DNA of 64,000 bases, from the NCBI GenBank assembly GCA_035549015.1, contig DASZRW010000085.1, positions 1 to 64,000 on the forward strand, given 5' to 3'. A program made the translations under genes and the position numbers. Below, one piece after another: positions 8,329 to 15,984 of the stretch. Under the pieces are notes generated by a model that made no database searches, was not told where the DNA came from, and saw only the letters and a list, made by a program, of their open reading frames with translations. This stretch comes from JAFDZV01 sp035549015 (GTDB taxonomy: Bacteria; Bacteroidota; Ignavibacteria; OLB7). How positions within the stretch are numbered: the first letter of the stretch is position 1; every line of letters begins with the position of its first letter.

Positions 8329-9513
8329 TCACCGGGCGGCTTCCGGCGCACGCGGCAACGTGGCCTCGACCGCAGCAAGGTAGCGCGAAGCGCTTTCGGC
8401 AAGTGTCAGCACGCCGACGGCACGCCTGCGAGCCGCCCCTCCCATACGTGCCCGGAGAGCGGGATCGTCCGCCAGGAGTGCAATTGCAGCGGCATAGGCA
8501 GCGGTGTCGGCGGGATCAACCACGATCCCGGTCTCGCCATCCACCACCACGTCCGCGGTGCCGCCGGAGTGCTTCGATGCAATCACCGGCAGCGCGGCAG
8601 CCGCGGCTTCTGACATCACCAGCCCGAAGACATCGATGAACGAAGGGAAGAGCACGACATCCGCCAAGGCATAGAAGAGCGGGATCTCATCGGTCTGATG
8701 ATACCCATGGAAGAAGACCCGGTCCTCCATTCCCGCCTCCTTCACCAACGCACGATGCGCCTCCTCGCGCGGGCCGGAGCCAACCAGATGCAGGGCGATG
8801 TCGTCGCGGCCCAGCGCTTCGAGCGCGCGAATTGTGGAGCTGATCCCCTTCCCCGGAATCATGTATCCCACCAGGAGCAGATGGCATGCGAACGGGGCGC
8901 CGTCCGAACGGAGCCAGCGTGCACGCTCCCTCTCGCCCGCCTGCTCCCCGCGCAGCGCATCCACACTGTTCCGGAAGTAGTCCGTATCCACAACGTTCAA
9001 ACCGGTGGTGATGCGCGCCGTGTTCACACCGAAGCTTCGGATGTATTCCGTGGAACGAACGCCATAGGTAAGGAAGCGTGTGGCAAGGAGGAAGAACGGA
9101 CGGCGGACGAGGCTGCGCAGCCAGGGGTAGCTGCGCCCGCGCGCCGTTCCAACGGTCTCTCCCGTGAAGAGGACGGTGGGGATGCGATGCCGCACACAGT
9201 AGAAAAGCAGGCGCAGCGCCTCGGGGTCCATTGCCCATGCAAGCACCACCAGCGCCGGGCGGTGCAGGCGGATCAACCGGATCGCCTCGGCGATCGGCCG
9301 TTCGCCGTTGTGCAGGGTGTTCCGGAATCCGTGCAGATCCTCCGGCGCGATCCGCCAGTTGCGCGGGCGCTTGTTGCGGCCGAGAAAGAAGACATGGAAA
9401 TCGAAACCGGCACGGTGCAGCGCATCGCTCACCGCTCGCAGATACGGCAGGCGATACGGCGTCGGGATGTTGGTGACGTGCAGCACCAGCGGCCGCGAGC
9501 CCTCGCGCTTCAT
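8329..9513 (-). CDS. glycosyltransferase, GT4-type, paralogue of next gene
   Basis: About 394 residues, beginning at an ATG (9513) with GGAGG eight bases upstream; a longer frame to 9729 would overlap the upstream gene and is rejected. The N-terminal half has NIPTPYRLPYL and the C-terminal half has FPSFIDVFGLVMSEAAAAALPVI, the donor-nucleotide site of GT4 enzymes. It shares many motifs with the adjacent gene (FLTYG.R.TEY, ITTG.NVV), so the two are a tandem duplicate pair that has diverged. The enzyme probably adds one sugar to the glycan made by this cluster. Specificity cannot be read from sequence. Confidence 0.9.
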   Translation of the reverse strand: MKREGSRPLVLHVTNIPTPYRLPYLRAVSDALHRAGFDFHVFFLGRNKRPRNWRIAPEDLHGFRNTLHNGERPIAEAIRLIRLHRPALVVLAWAMDPEALRLLFYCVRHRIPTVLFTGETVGTARGRSYPWLRSLVRRPFFLLATRFLTYGVRSTEYIRSFGVNTARITTGLNVVDTDYFRNSVDALRGEQAGERERARWLRSDGAPFACHLLLVGYMIPGKGISSTIRALEALGRDDIALHLVGSGPREEAHRALVKEAGMEDRVFFHGYHQTDEIPLFYALADVVLFPSFIDVFGLVMSEAAAAALPVIASKHSGGTADVVVDGETGIVVDPADTAAYAAAIALLADDPALRARMGGAARRRAVGVLTLAESASRYLAAVEATLPRAPEAAR

Positions 9514-9565
9514 GCGGACGCCTCCATGCCCCCGCACACTCCATGTATGCCGTTGGCTGATCCGT

Positions 9566-10723
9566 TCATGTGGGATTGATGAGTTCATCCAGCGCCGCAA
9601 TGTAGCAGGCAGCGCTGCGATCGATCGTGAGCCGCTCCATGGCGATACGCCGCGAGGCGGCTCCCATGCGCGCGCGCAGCCCGGGGTCCGCAGCCAGACG
9701 GGCCACGGATGCGGCGAACGCCGCGGCATCGGCGGGTTCGAACGTCAGACCGTTGATCCCTTCCTCCACCACGTCAGGAGTGCCGCCGGCATGTCGCGAC
9801 GCAACCAGCGGAAGCCCTGCAGCAGCCCCTTCGACAAGCACGAGCCCGAACACCTCCACCAGCGACGACACAAGGAGCAGATCCGCCACCGCATAGAACA
9901 ACGGAAGCTCCTCCGCCTGCCGGTATCCGTGAAAGAGGATGCGACCTCGCGCGCCGGACTCCTGCGCCATCGATCGAAGCATCGGCTCGTCCGGCCCGCT
10001 CCCGACCACATGCAGCACGGCCCTGGGGTTGTTCAACCGCTCCATCATCGCAATGCAGCAATCGACACCCTTCTCCGCGTGCAGATAGCCCACGAAGAGA
10101 AGATGGCACTCGAACGGGCTCCCGTCCTCCGCACGGTATCGCGCCCGCTCGCGGGCCGCATCGCCGGCCGCACGAAGCGCATCCACGCGCCCTGCGAGCC
10201 ACACGCTCTCCACGACGTTGATGCCGGTGGTGATCCGCGCTGCAGGAACGCCGCATGCGAGGAGATACTCCGTTGCCCTCGTCCCGTAGGTGAGGAAGCG
10301 AGAGGCGAGGCGAAAGAAGGGACGGCGAACGATGCCGCGAAGCATCCGCCATGGATTGTTCAGCGCCGTTGCCGGCGTCTCGCCCGACACAATCAGACAG
10401 GTGATTCCGCGAGCGCGGGCGGCAAGCAGCAGCAGGAGCGCAACGTGGTCCATGGCCCATGCAAGCACCAGCACATCCGGCCTGCGACGCCGCATCTGCC
10501 GGAGCACGGCCAGCGCCGCGCGAACCGATCCCCCTGTACCGGTCTGGTGCGAGAAGCCGCTCAGCTCCCCGGGTGCTATGTTCCACGAGCGGCTGCTCCG
10601 CGCGTAGCCGAGGAAGAAGAGATGGAACGTATCTCCACGTCTCCCCAGCTCCTCGGCAAGCCGCCGGTAGAGCGGGATGCGGTATGGCGTCGGCAGGTTG
10701 GTTATGTAGAGGACCGCGGCCAT
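9566..10723 (-). CDS. glycosyltransferase, GT4-type
   Basis: The gene encodes 385 residues starting MAAVLYITNLPTPYRIPLY. The C-terminal half contains SSLVEVFGLVLVEGAAAGLPLVASRHAGG, with the EX7E-like donor-binding pattern of GT4 retaining enzymes. It is a close paralogue of the gene at 8329-9513, sharing the acceptor-side motif FLTYGTRATEYL and the interdomain motif ITTGINVV. The order Wzy-like protein, this gene, its paralogue, a third glycosyltransferase and asnB fits one transcription unit with short gaps. Role: sugar transfer in glycan assembly on the cytoplasmic face of the membrane. Linkage and sugar are unknown. Confidence 0.9.
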   Translation of the reverse strand: MAAVLYITNLPTPYRIPLYRRLAEELGRRGDTFHLFFLGYARSSRSWNIAPGELSGFSHQTGTGGSVRAALAVLRQMRRRRPDVLVLAWAMDHVALLLLLAARARGITCLIVSGETPATALNNPWRMLRGIVRRPFFRLASRFLTYGTRATEYLLACGVPAARITTGINVVESVWLAGRVDALRAAGDAARERARYRAEDGSPFECHLLFVGYLHAEKGVDCCIAMMERLNNPRAVLHVVGSGPDEPMLRSMAQESGARGRILFHGYRQAEELPLFYAVADLLLVSSLVEVFGLVLVEGAAAGLPLVASRHAGGTPDVVEEGINGLTFEPADAAAFAASVARLAADPGLRARMGAASRRIAMERLTIDRSAACYIAALDELINPT

Positions 10724-10755
10724 CGTTCTATCGGTTCGTTGGTTCGCGGTGCCGT

Positions 10756-12213
10756 TCAGATATCGTCATCGGGGAACTCCCGGTATGTCAACTCCTGCTG
10801 CGGCTGCATCATCTGCGACTCGTACTGCAACCGGATCAGGTACTGAAGCTTCTGCTGATGAACAAGCGTGCTCACGGTCCAGAAGAGGAGCCAGATCGGA
10901 ATGGTGACGCGCGCTATCTCCAGATAGTTGTCCAGCGGCGTGATCAGGCAGAGGTAGATCACGCCAAGTGCGAGCGCGGATGAGAGCGGCAACAGCAGGG
11001 GGTCGCGCGTGGCCATTGCGTAGCGCAGATAGCGGAAGCTTCGTCGCACAACGGTGGAGTAGATGAGGAACATGAAGATCAATCCCGGAATTCCGGTCTC
11101 GGCCGCTGTGGCGAGCACGCTGGAGTTCGGGTTGTTGATCTGCACGCTGCCGAACAACGATTCGTAGCTGGAGAGGGGTTGGATGTACTTCACGTAGACA
11201 TCGCTCTCGTAGTCGCGATCGCCGAAGACGGTGGTGATGATCGATCCCACCCCCTTCGTCTTGCTCCCCTGCAGCTCATTGGTGAACGTATAGTTCGCGC
11301 GGCTCACGAAGGTGCCGGGGCCGGAGCCGAATACGATCGCCGTGGGGAACTCCGCGTACATCGCGACGGTGTTCACGTATGCCTGAAACTTCCCGTATTC
11401 GAACACCACGCTCACATCCTCCGCAAGCGTAACCAGGTCACGATACTTCATGTCCATGTTGCCGGACCGGTTGATGTACTTGAAGCCGATCACCACAACC
11501 AGCAACAGCGGCACGGCCACCAGCCCGATGCGCATCACCTGCCTGCCGAACATGAAGACGAGAAGGATTGCATACGAGAGGAAGAAGGCCGGCGTGGCGG
11601 TGCGATACTGGAGCAGAAGGAACGTGAGGATGATGAAGACCTGAACGGCAACCGCATAGTAGATCGAACGCGGCGTGGCCATCTGCCTGCCGATCAGGTA
11701 GCCGCCGATCAGAATGAGGAGCGCGGTGAACTGGTAGGAGTTGTTCCCGAACGTGCCGGACATCTTGTCCGGATTCCCGGTGAGGATCAGCGTGGGATAG
11801 CTGATGAAAACCACCACGCCGATCTCGACAAGGAGCATGACGTTGATGAACCGCGCCACCTGCTCGCCGAATCGCTTCTTGTCGTTGATCAGCTTGTTCA
11901 GGCTGAGGTACAGGATCGGCCCCTCGAGCATGCCGAAGATGTAGAGCATCAGCGGACCCAGATGCATCCGCTCGAAGTTCACGGCTGCCGAAAGCAGGCA
12001 AATGAAGAAGAAGGCAACGGTGGGATGAAGCAGCTTCCGATGCAGTTCCACGTTCACTCCCTGGGGCGGCCGGCTGCCGGCCGCAAGCAGTGCGATGAAC
12101 GGAATGATCGCCAGATCCAGCAGGTCCACTCCCTTCGGTAGAATGCCGAGCGTCTCGGTGAAGAACCGGGATACCAGAACGATGAAGACGAAGCCGATAA
12201 TAAAGCGATTCAC
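10756..12213 (-). CDS. O-antigen ligase/polymerase (Wzy)-like membrane protein
   Basis: The 485-residue protein is strongly hydrophobic, with roughly ten to twelve predicted transmembrane helices (first at residues 3-20, a dense group at 125-245 and a final group at 365-445). A large soluble loop lies between about residues 250 and 365 and contains GSGPGTF, and then NNPNSSVLATAAETGIPGL, a position and pattern typical of O-antigen ligase/Wzy proteins (large periplasmic loop followed by a helix with a glycine-rich turn). Such proteins polymerise or ligate undecaprenyl-linked repeat units in the periplasm. Its place among glycosyltransferases supports the assignment. Whether it is a polymerase or a ligase cannot be told. 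Confidence 0.75.
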   Translation of the reverse strand: MNRFIIGFVFIVLVSRFFTETLGILPKGVDLLDLAIIPFIALLAAGSRPPQGVNVELHRKLLHPTVAFFFICLLSAAVNFERMHLGPLMLYIFGMLEGPILYLSLNKLINDKKRFGEQVARFINVMLLVEIGVVVFISYPTLILTGNPDKMSGTFGNNSYQFTALLILIGGYLIGRQMATPRSIYYAVAVQVFIILTFLLLQYRTATPAFFLSYAILLVFMFGRQVMRIGLVAVPLLLVVVIGFKYINRSGNMDMKYRDLVTLAEDVSVVFEYGKFQAYVNTVAMYAEFPTAIVFGSGPGTFVSRANYTFTNELQGSKTKGVGSIITTVFGDRDYESDVYVKYIQPLSSYESLFGSVQINNPNSSVLATAAETGIPGLIFMFLIYSTVVRRSFRYLRYAMATRDPLLLPLSSALALGVIYLCLITPLDNYLEIARVTIPIWLLFWTVSTLVHQQKLQYLIRLQYESQMMQPQQELTYREFPDDDI

Positions 12214-12329
12214 GGGAGGGCTACCTCGGGCCAGAGAGAGAGGAGGCTGTCATGTCGTACGGCACAATCTACGGCATCCGGAAGAGACCGGCCCGCACGG
12301 AATTGGGTACCGGTGCCGCGTGCACCTGC

Positions 12330-14222
12330 CTACATGAACCACTGCCGGTACCAGACGGCAAGGTTGAACAGCATCCAGGAAAGAGCTCCGTTGGCATCCG
12401 CATCTCCGGTGCCGAGCATGGAGAGCGCGCCTTGAAGGAATGCAGGGCTGAACGCGTTCCAATCGCTCTGCAGACGCGGAAGCACGTCGCGGATCTCCGC
12501 ATCCATCGTCCCTCCGGCCCATTCCCGCAGTGGGACGTTGAAGCCCTGCTTCCTCCGGTACAGGAAGCGATCGGGCACAACACCGGCAAGCGCGCGCTTC
12601 AGGATATACTTCGTCTCGCCGTTGCGATGCTTCCACTCCTGCGGCATCTGCATCGCGAACTCGATGAGGTTGTGATCGAGGAACGGAACGCGGATCTCCA
12701 CGGAGTTGGCCATCCCCATCCGGTCCGCACGATACAGGAAGACGTTCTCGATCTCCGAGCGCACGCCCCAGTAGGAAAGCCACTCCGCGTAATCGCCGCC
12801 CCGATGTTCCCGGTTGAACGCCGCGCGGCCGGCGCGCACCGCCTCGTAGAGTTCATCACCCTGGCCTGCGATCTCATCGAATGCCGGCGTTCCCTTCAGC
12901 GGTCCGGTTGAGCCCACGTACATCTCCACGCCGCGTGCAGCCCGGTCCAGCAGGTCCGCGCGCACGCCGCGGAGGCCTGCAGCGCGGCCGGCTGCGGCCA
13001 GCGCTCGCCGCACCGGAACGGGAAGAGCGTTCAATGCACGCCACGGCTTCGCAAGGCGAAGGAACTGCATGTACTTGCGATAGCCGCAGAACAGCTCATC
13101 GCCGCCGTCGCCGTTGAGAATCACGATTGCCCCGCTGGCACGCGCCAGTTGGGAGAGATAGTAGATGGGGATCACCGTGGGATCGGCCACCGGCTCATCG
13201 AGAAACGATGCAAGCCGCGGAAGCCGGGTCACCAGATCGCTCCGCGTGATCTCGATCTCCTCGTGCAGCGTTCCGTACTCGCGTGCGGCATCGCGCGCAT
13301 GCACGCGCTCGTCGTACGCATCCTGGCCCGCGAAGCCGGCGGTGAAGCTGTGTACGCGGCTGCCGCTCACGCGCGACATCAACGCCACGTTCGCCGTGGA
13401 GTCCACACCGCCGCTCAGGAAGACGCCAACGGGGACATCGCTCAGCATCCTCAGGCGCACGGACTCCTCCAGCAGGCGGAGCAGTCGCCCGGCATGGTAC
13501 TCCTCGCCGGCGTCGGGGGGAAACGAGAGAGCCGTTCGATAGGGCGTCCAGTATTCCTCCAGATGCATGCCGGAGGCATCCACCGTGGCACGATGCCCCG
13601 CCGGGAACTTGAAGATCCCCTGAAACATGGTACGCGGCGGGTAGACCTTGCCGAAGGCGAAGTACTCGCGAAGCGCACGAAGATCCAGACGCCGCTCGAT
13701 GCCGGGCATCGCGAGGAGCGGCGCTATCTCCGAGGCCAGATACAGCGTGCTGCCGGCCCACGCATAGTAGATCGGCTTGATGCCGGCACGATCGCGCGCC
13801 ATCAGCATCGTATGCCTGCGCGAATCGTAGAGCGCGAAGGCAAACATCCCGCGCAGCCGCTGGACGATCGCGGCTCCGTACTCCTCATAGCCGTGGATGA
13901 TGGTCTCCGTGTCGGTGGCGGAACGAAAGACGTGGCCGCGCTGCTCGAGCTCCGCGCGAAGCTCCCTGAAGTTGTAGCACTCGCCGTTGTAGACGATCCA
14001 GATGGTCCCATCCTCGTTGCACATCGGCTGATGGCCCGCGGCCGAGAGATCGATGATGCTGAGACGGCGGTGCCCCAGATAAACGGAGCCATCGGCGCTG
14101 CGCCACTCGCCTGAATCGTCCGGACCGCGATGTTCCATCAGCGTGAGCGCATGGCCGCAGCGCCCCTCATCGGCAACGAGAGGCTCGCCGAGTATGTTGA
14201 TTGCGCCCAGTATGCCGCACAT
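12330..14222 (-). CDS. asnB: asparagine synthase (glutamine-hydrolysing) family amidotransferase 2
   Basis: The start is set at 14222 because the mature enzyme must begin MCG for Cys2 to act as nucleophile; the frame is open a further 25 codons upstream without family similarity. The product is 630 residues. The glutaminase domain has RGPDDSGEW and the NGECYNF block near residue 79. The synthetase domain has the PP-loop SGGVDST at 270-276 and later ILNGDGGDELF. It is only distantly similar to the first AsnB at 4762-6681, so this is not a recent duplication. Position in the glycan cluster suggests amidation of a sugar carboxylate, but authentic asparagine synthesis cannot be excluded for either enzyme. 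Confidence 0.92.
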   Translation of the reverse strand: MCGILGAINILGEPLVADEGRCGHALTLMEHRGPDDSGEWRSADGSVYLGHRRLSIIDLSAAGHQPMCNEDGTIWIVYNGECYNFRELRAELEQRGHVFRSATDTETIIHGYEEYGAAIVQRLRGMFAFALYDSRRHTMLMARDRAGIKPIYYAWAGSTLYLASEIAPLLAMPGIERRLDLRALREYFAFGKVYPPRTMFQGIFKFPAGHRATVDASGMHLEEYWTPYRTALSFPPDAGEEYHAGRLLRLLEESVRLRMLSDVPVGVFLSGGVDSTANVALMSRVSGSRVHSFTAGFAGQDAYDERVHARDAAREYGTLHEEIEITRSDLVTRLPRLASFLDEPVADPTVIPIYYLSQLARASGAIVILNGDGGDELFCGYRKYMQFLRLAKPWRALNALPVPVRRALAAAGRAAGLRGVRADLLDRAARGVEMYVGSTGPLKGTPAFDEIAGQGDELYEAVRAGRAAFNREHRGGDYAEWLSYWGVRSEIENVFLYRADRMGMANSVEIRVPFLDHNLIEFAMQMPQEWKHRNGETKYILKRALAGVVPDRFLYRRKQGFNVPLREWAGGTMDAEIRDVLPRLQSDWNAFSPAFLQGALSMLGTGDADANGALSWMLFNLAVWYRQWFM

Positions 14223-14390
14223 GAGGAGGCGGGTTGATTGAAGAAGGACCGTTGCCGGCCGCGGGACTATGGCAGCCGGCCCGCGCCGTGATCGCATGTT
14301 CCGGCCGCCGGATAACCACGATGGCCCGGCATCGTGCAGGAACGTTCCCGGAAAGCGTCCCGGAGCGGACCGCCTGCGTACCCGCGCCGC

Positions 14391-15482
14391 CTATGCTTCG
14401 CCCCGGTACATCCGGTTGTATCGTTCAACCATGCGAGCCGGGTTGTACCGCTCCCGCATGGCAACGCGCCCGGCCGCGCCGATGCGCTCGCGCAGCGCAG
14501 GGTCTGCGGCAAGAAGCTCGATCGTGGAGGCAAGCCCCGCGGTATCGCGAACAACGTAGCCGGTTACCCCATGCTCGACGTGCTCGCGAAGCCCACCGCC
14601 ATCCTCGAAGACGATGGTGGGGATGCCGACGCCCATCGCCTCCACCGCCGCATTGCCGAACGATTCCTCGGGCCCGGAGGGGAGCGTGAACAGATCCAGC
14701 ACCTGCAGATAGTCTCCCATCCGCTGCTTCGTGCCGGTGAAGATCACGCGATCGGCAACGCCCATGGCGCGCGCATGCTCCTCCAGCTCCGCGCGGGCCG
14801 GCCCCTCGCCGATCACGTAGCAGCGAACGTGCGTGCCGATGCGGGCAACGGCATCGATCAACAGATCGATCCGTTTCAGACGGCGCAGGTTGGCGCACGT
14901 GCCGATGCGGAGAACATCCGCACCGTCGTCGCCAAGCTCGGCAAGAACCTCGGCCCGTGTACGGGCGGGGTCCAGCAGCGTGAAATCGATTCCGTTGTAC
15001 GTTACGCTGAAACGGTTGCGCGGAATGCGGAACAGGCGCGACGCGGCATCGCATGCCTGCGACGTGTTGCCCGATAGCGCATGGAAGGAATCGCGGAGAT
15101 AGCGGCCGGCAATCTTGTAGCGGAGAAGCTGCTTCCAGCCGTACCGGAACATGCCGGCGCGGTGCGTGTAGCAGCGGCGGATGCCGGGGGCGCGCGATGC
15201 GATCTTCATCAACCCCAGCTCCGCGCTATGGAAGTGGACCACATCGTACCCGCCAAGCAGTTCGCGCACGCGGCCGGCCACGGAGAGATCGAACGTCCCG
15301 CTCTGCCCAAGCTCCGTCACGCGTGCGCCAACCTCACGAGTCCTCTCTCCGTAGTATCCCGCCCTGCTCCCCACCATCACATCGGCCTCGATGCCGTGCG
15401 CGCGCTGCTCGCGCACGAGCTGAAAAAGCGCGCGCTCGGCGCCGCCGATCTCCATATTCCACAGAACGTGAACAAGCCGCAT
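14391..15482 (-). CDS. glycosyltransferase, GT4-type
   Basis: The ATG at 15482 gives 363 residues beginning MRLVHVLWNMEIGGAERAL, the classic opening of GT4 enzymes (GGAE motif). The open frame runs further upstream to 15935 but that part overlaps another gene and is not protein-like. The C-terminal half contains RLKRIDLLIDAV and PSGPEESFGNAAVEAMGVGIPTI, the nucleotide-sugar donor site. It is the first gene of the minus-strand glycan cluster, which may therefore be transcribed from the spacer at 15483-15610. It is not closely related to the other three glycosyltransferases. Sugar specificity unknown. Confidence 0.9.
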   Translation of the reverse strand: MRLVHVLWNMEIGGAERALFQLVREQRAHGIEADVMVGSRAGYYGERTREVGARVTELGQSGTFDLSVAGRVRELLGGYDVVHFHSAELGLMKIASRAPGIRRCYTHRAGMFRYGWKQLLRYKIAGRYLRDSFHALSGNTSQACDAASRLFRIPRNRFSVTYNGIDFTLLDPARTRAEVLAELGDDGADVLRIGTCANLRRLKRIDLLIDAVARIGTHVRCYVIGEGPARAELEEHARAMGVADRVIFTGTKQRMGDYLQVLDLFTLPSGPEESFGNAAVEAMGVGIPTIVFEDGGGLREHVEHGVTGYVVRDTAGLASTIELLAADPALRERIGAAGRVAMRERYNPARMVERYNRMYRGEA

Positions 15483-15610
15483 CGCGTAGGCAGGTTGTCG
15501 GTTGGGGGTCGGGTTCTCCTTCGTCACCGGTTGGCCGGCTGCAGGCCTGCGGCTCGGCTGCCGGCCCGCGGCATGGCGCCGCGGCATGGCGTCGCGCCGG
15601 GCATGTTGCA

Positions 15611-15913
15611 TTACTCCCCGAGCACACTCATCACGCGACGCGTTGCGGTGAACCTGTTGCCGAAACGGTCCAGACCATCCTGCCGCATCGCGGCCGCATG
15701 GTTCGCGAAGTATGCGTCGAGGCTCGCGCGGTCGGCCAGCCAGTAGTGAACCGTGAAACACCGCGTCCCATCCTCCGCTCCCTCCTGCGCGAGCAGGGTC
15801 GCGGAACGGAAGCCGTCGAGACGCAGGATCTGTTCCACGTGATCGCGCAGCCACTCCAGATATTCGGCGGCAACGTCGCTCTGCACGGAAAGGTTTACTT
15901 CGTAGAGGATCAT
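15611..15913 (-). CDS. DUF4286-like small protein
   Basis: About 100 residues starting MILYEVNLSVQ. The pattern of a short N-terminal strand, YLEWLRDHVEQIL, GFRSATLL, a central YWLADR and a C-terminal GNRFTATRRVMSVL matches my memory of the DUF4286 family, which has a dimeric ferredoxin-like (ABM-type) fold. The frame extends 15 codons upstream to 15958 but the ATG at 15913 aligns with the family start. No biochemical role is established for the family. It lies between the GAF protein and the glycan cluster on the same strand. Confidence 0.75.
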   Translation of the reverse strand: MILYEVNLSVQSDVAAEYLEWLRDHVEQILRLDGFRSATLLAQEGAEDGTRCFTVHYWLADRASLDAYFANHAAAMRQDGLDRFGNRFTATRRVMSVLGE

Positions 15914-15984
15914 CTCTGTTCGCTGATCGGCGCACTGCAGGTATGGTCGGTGCATCACGATGAACGGCGCACCGATGGACGTTC

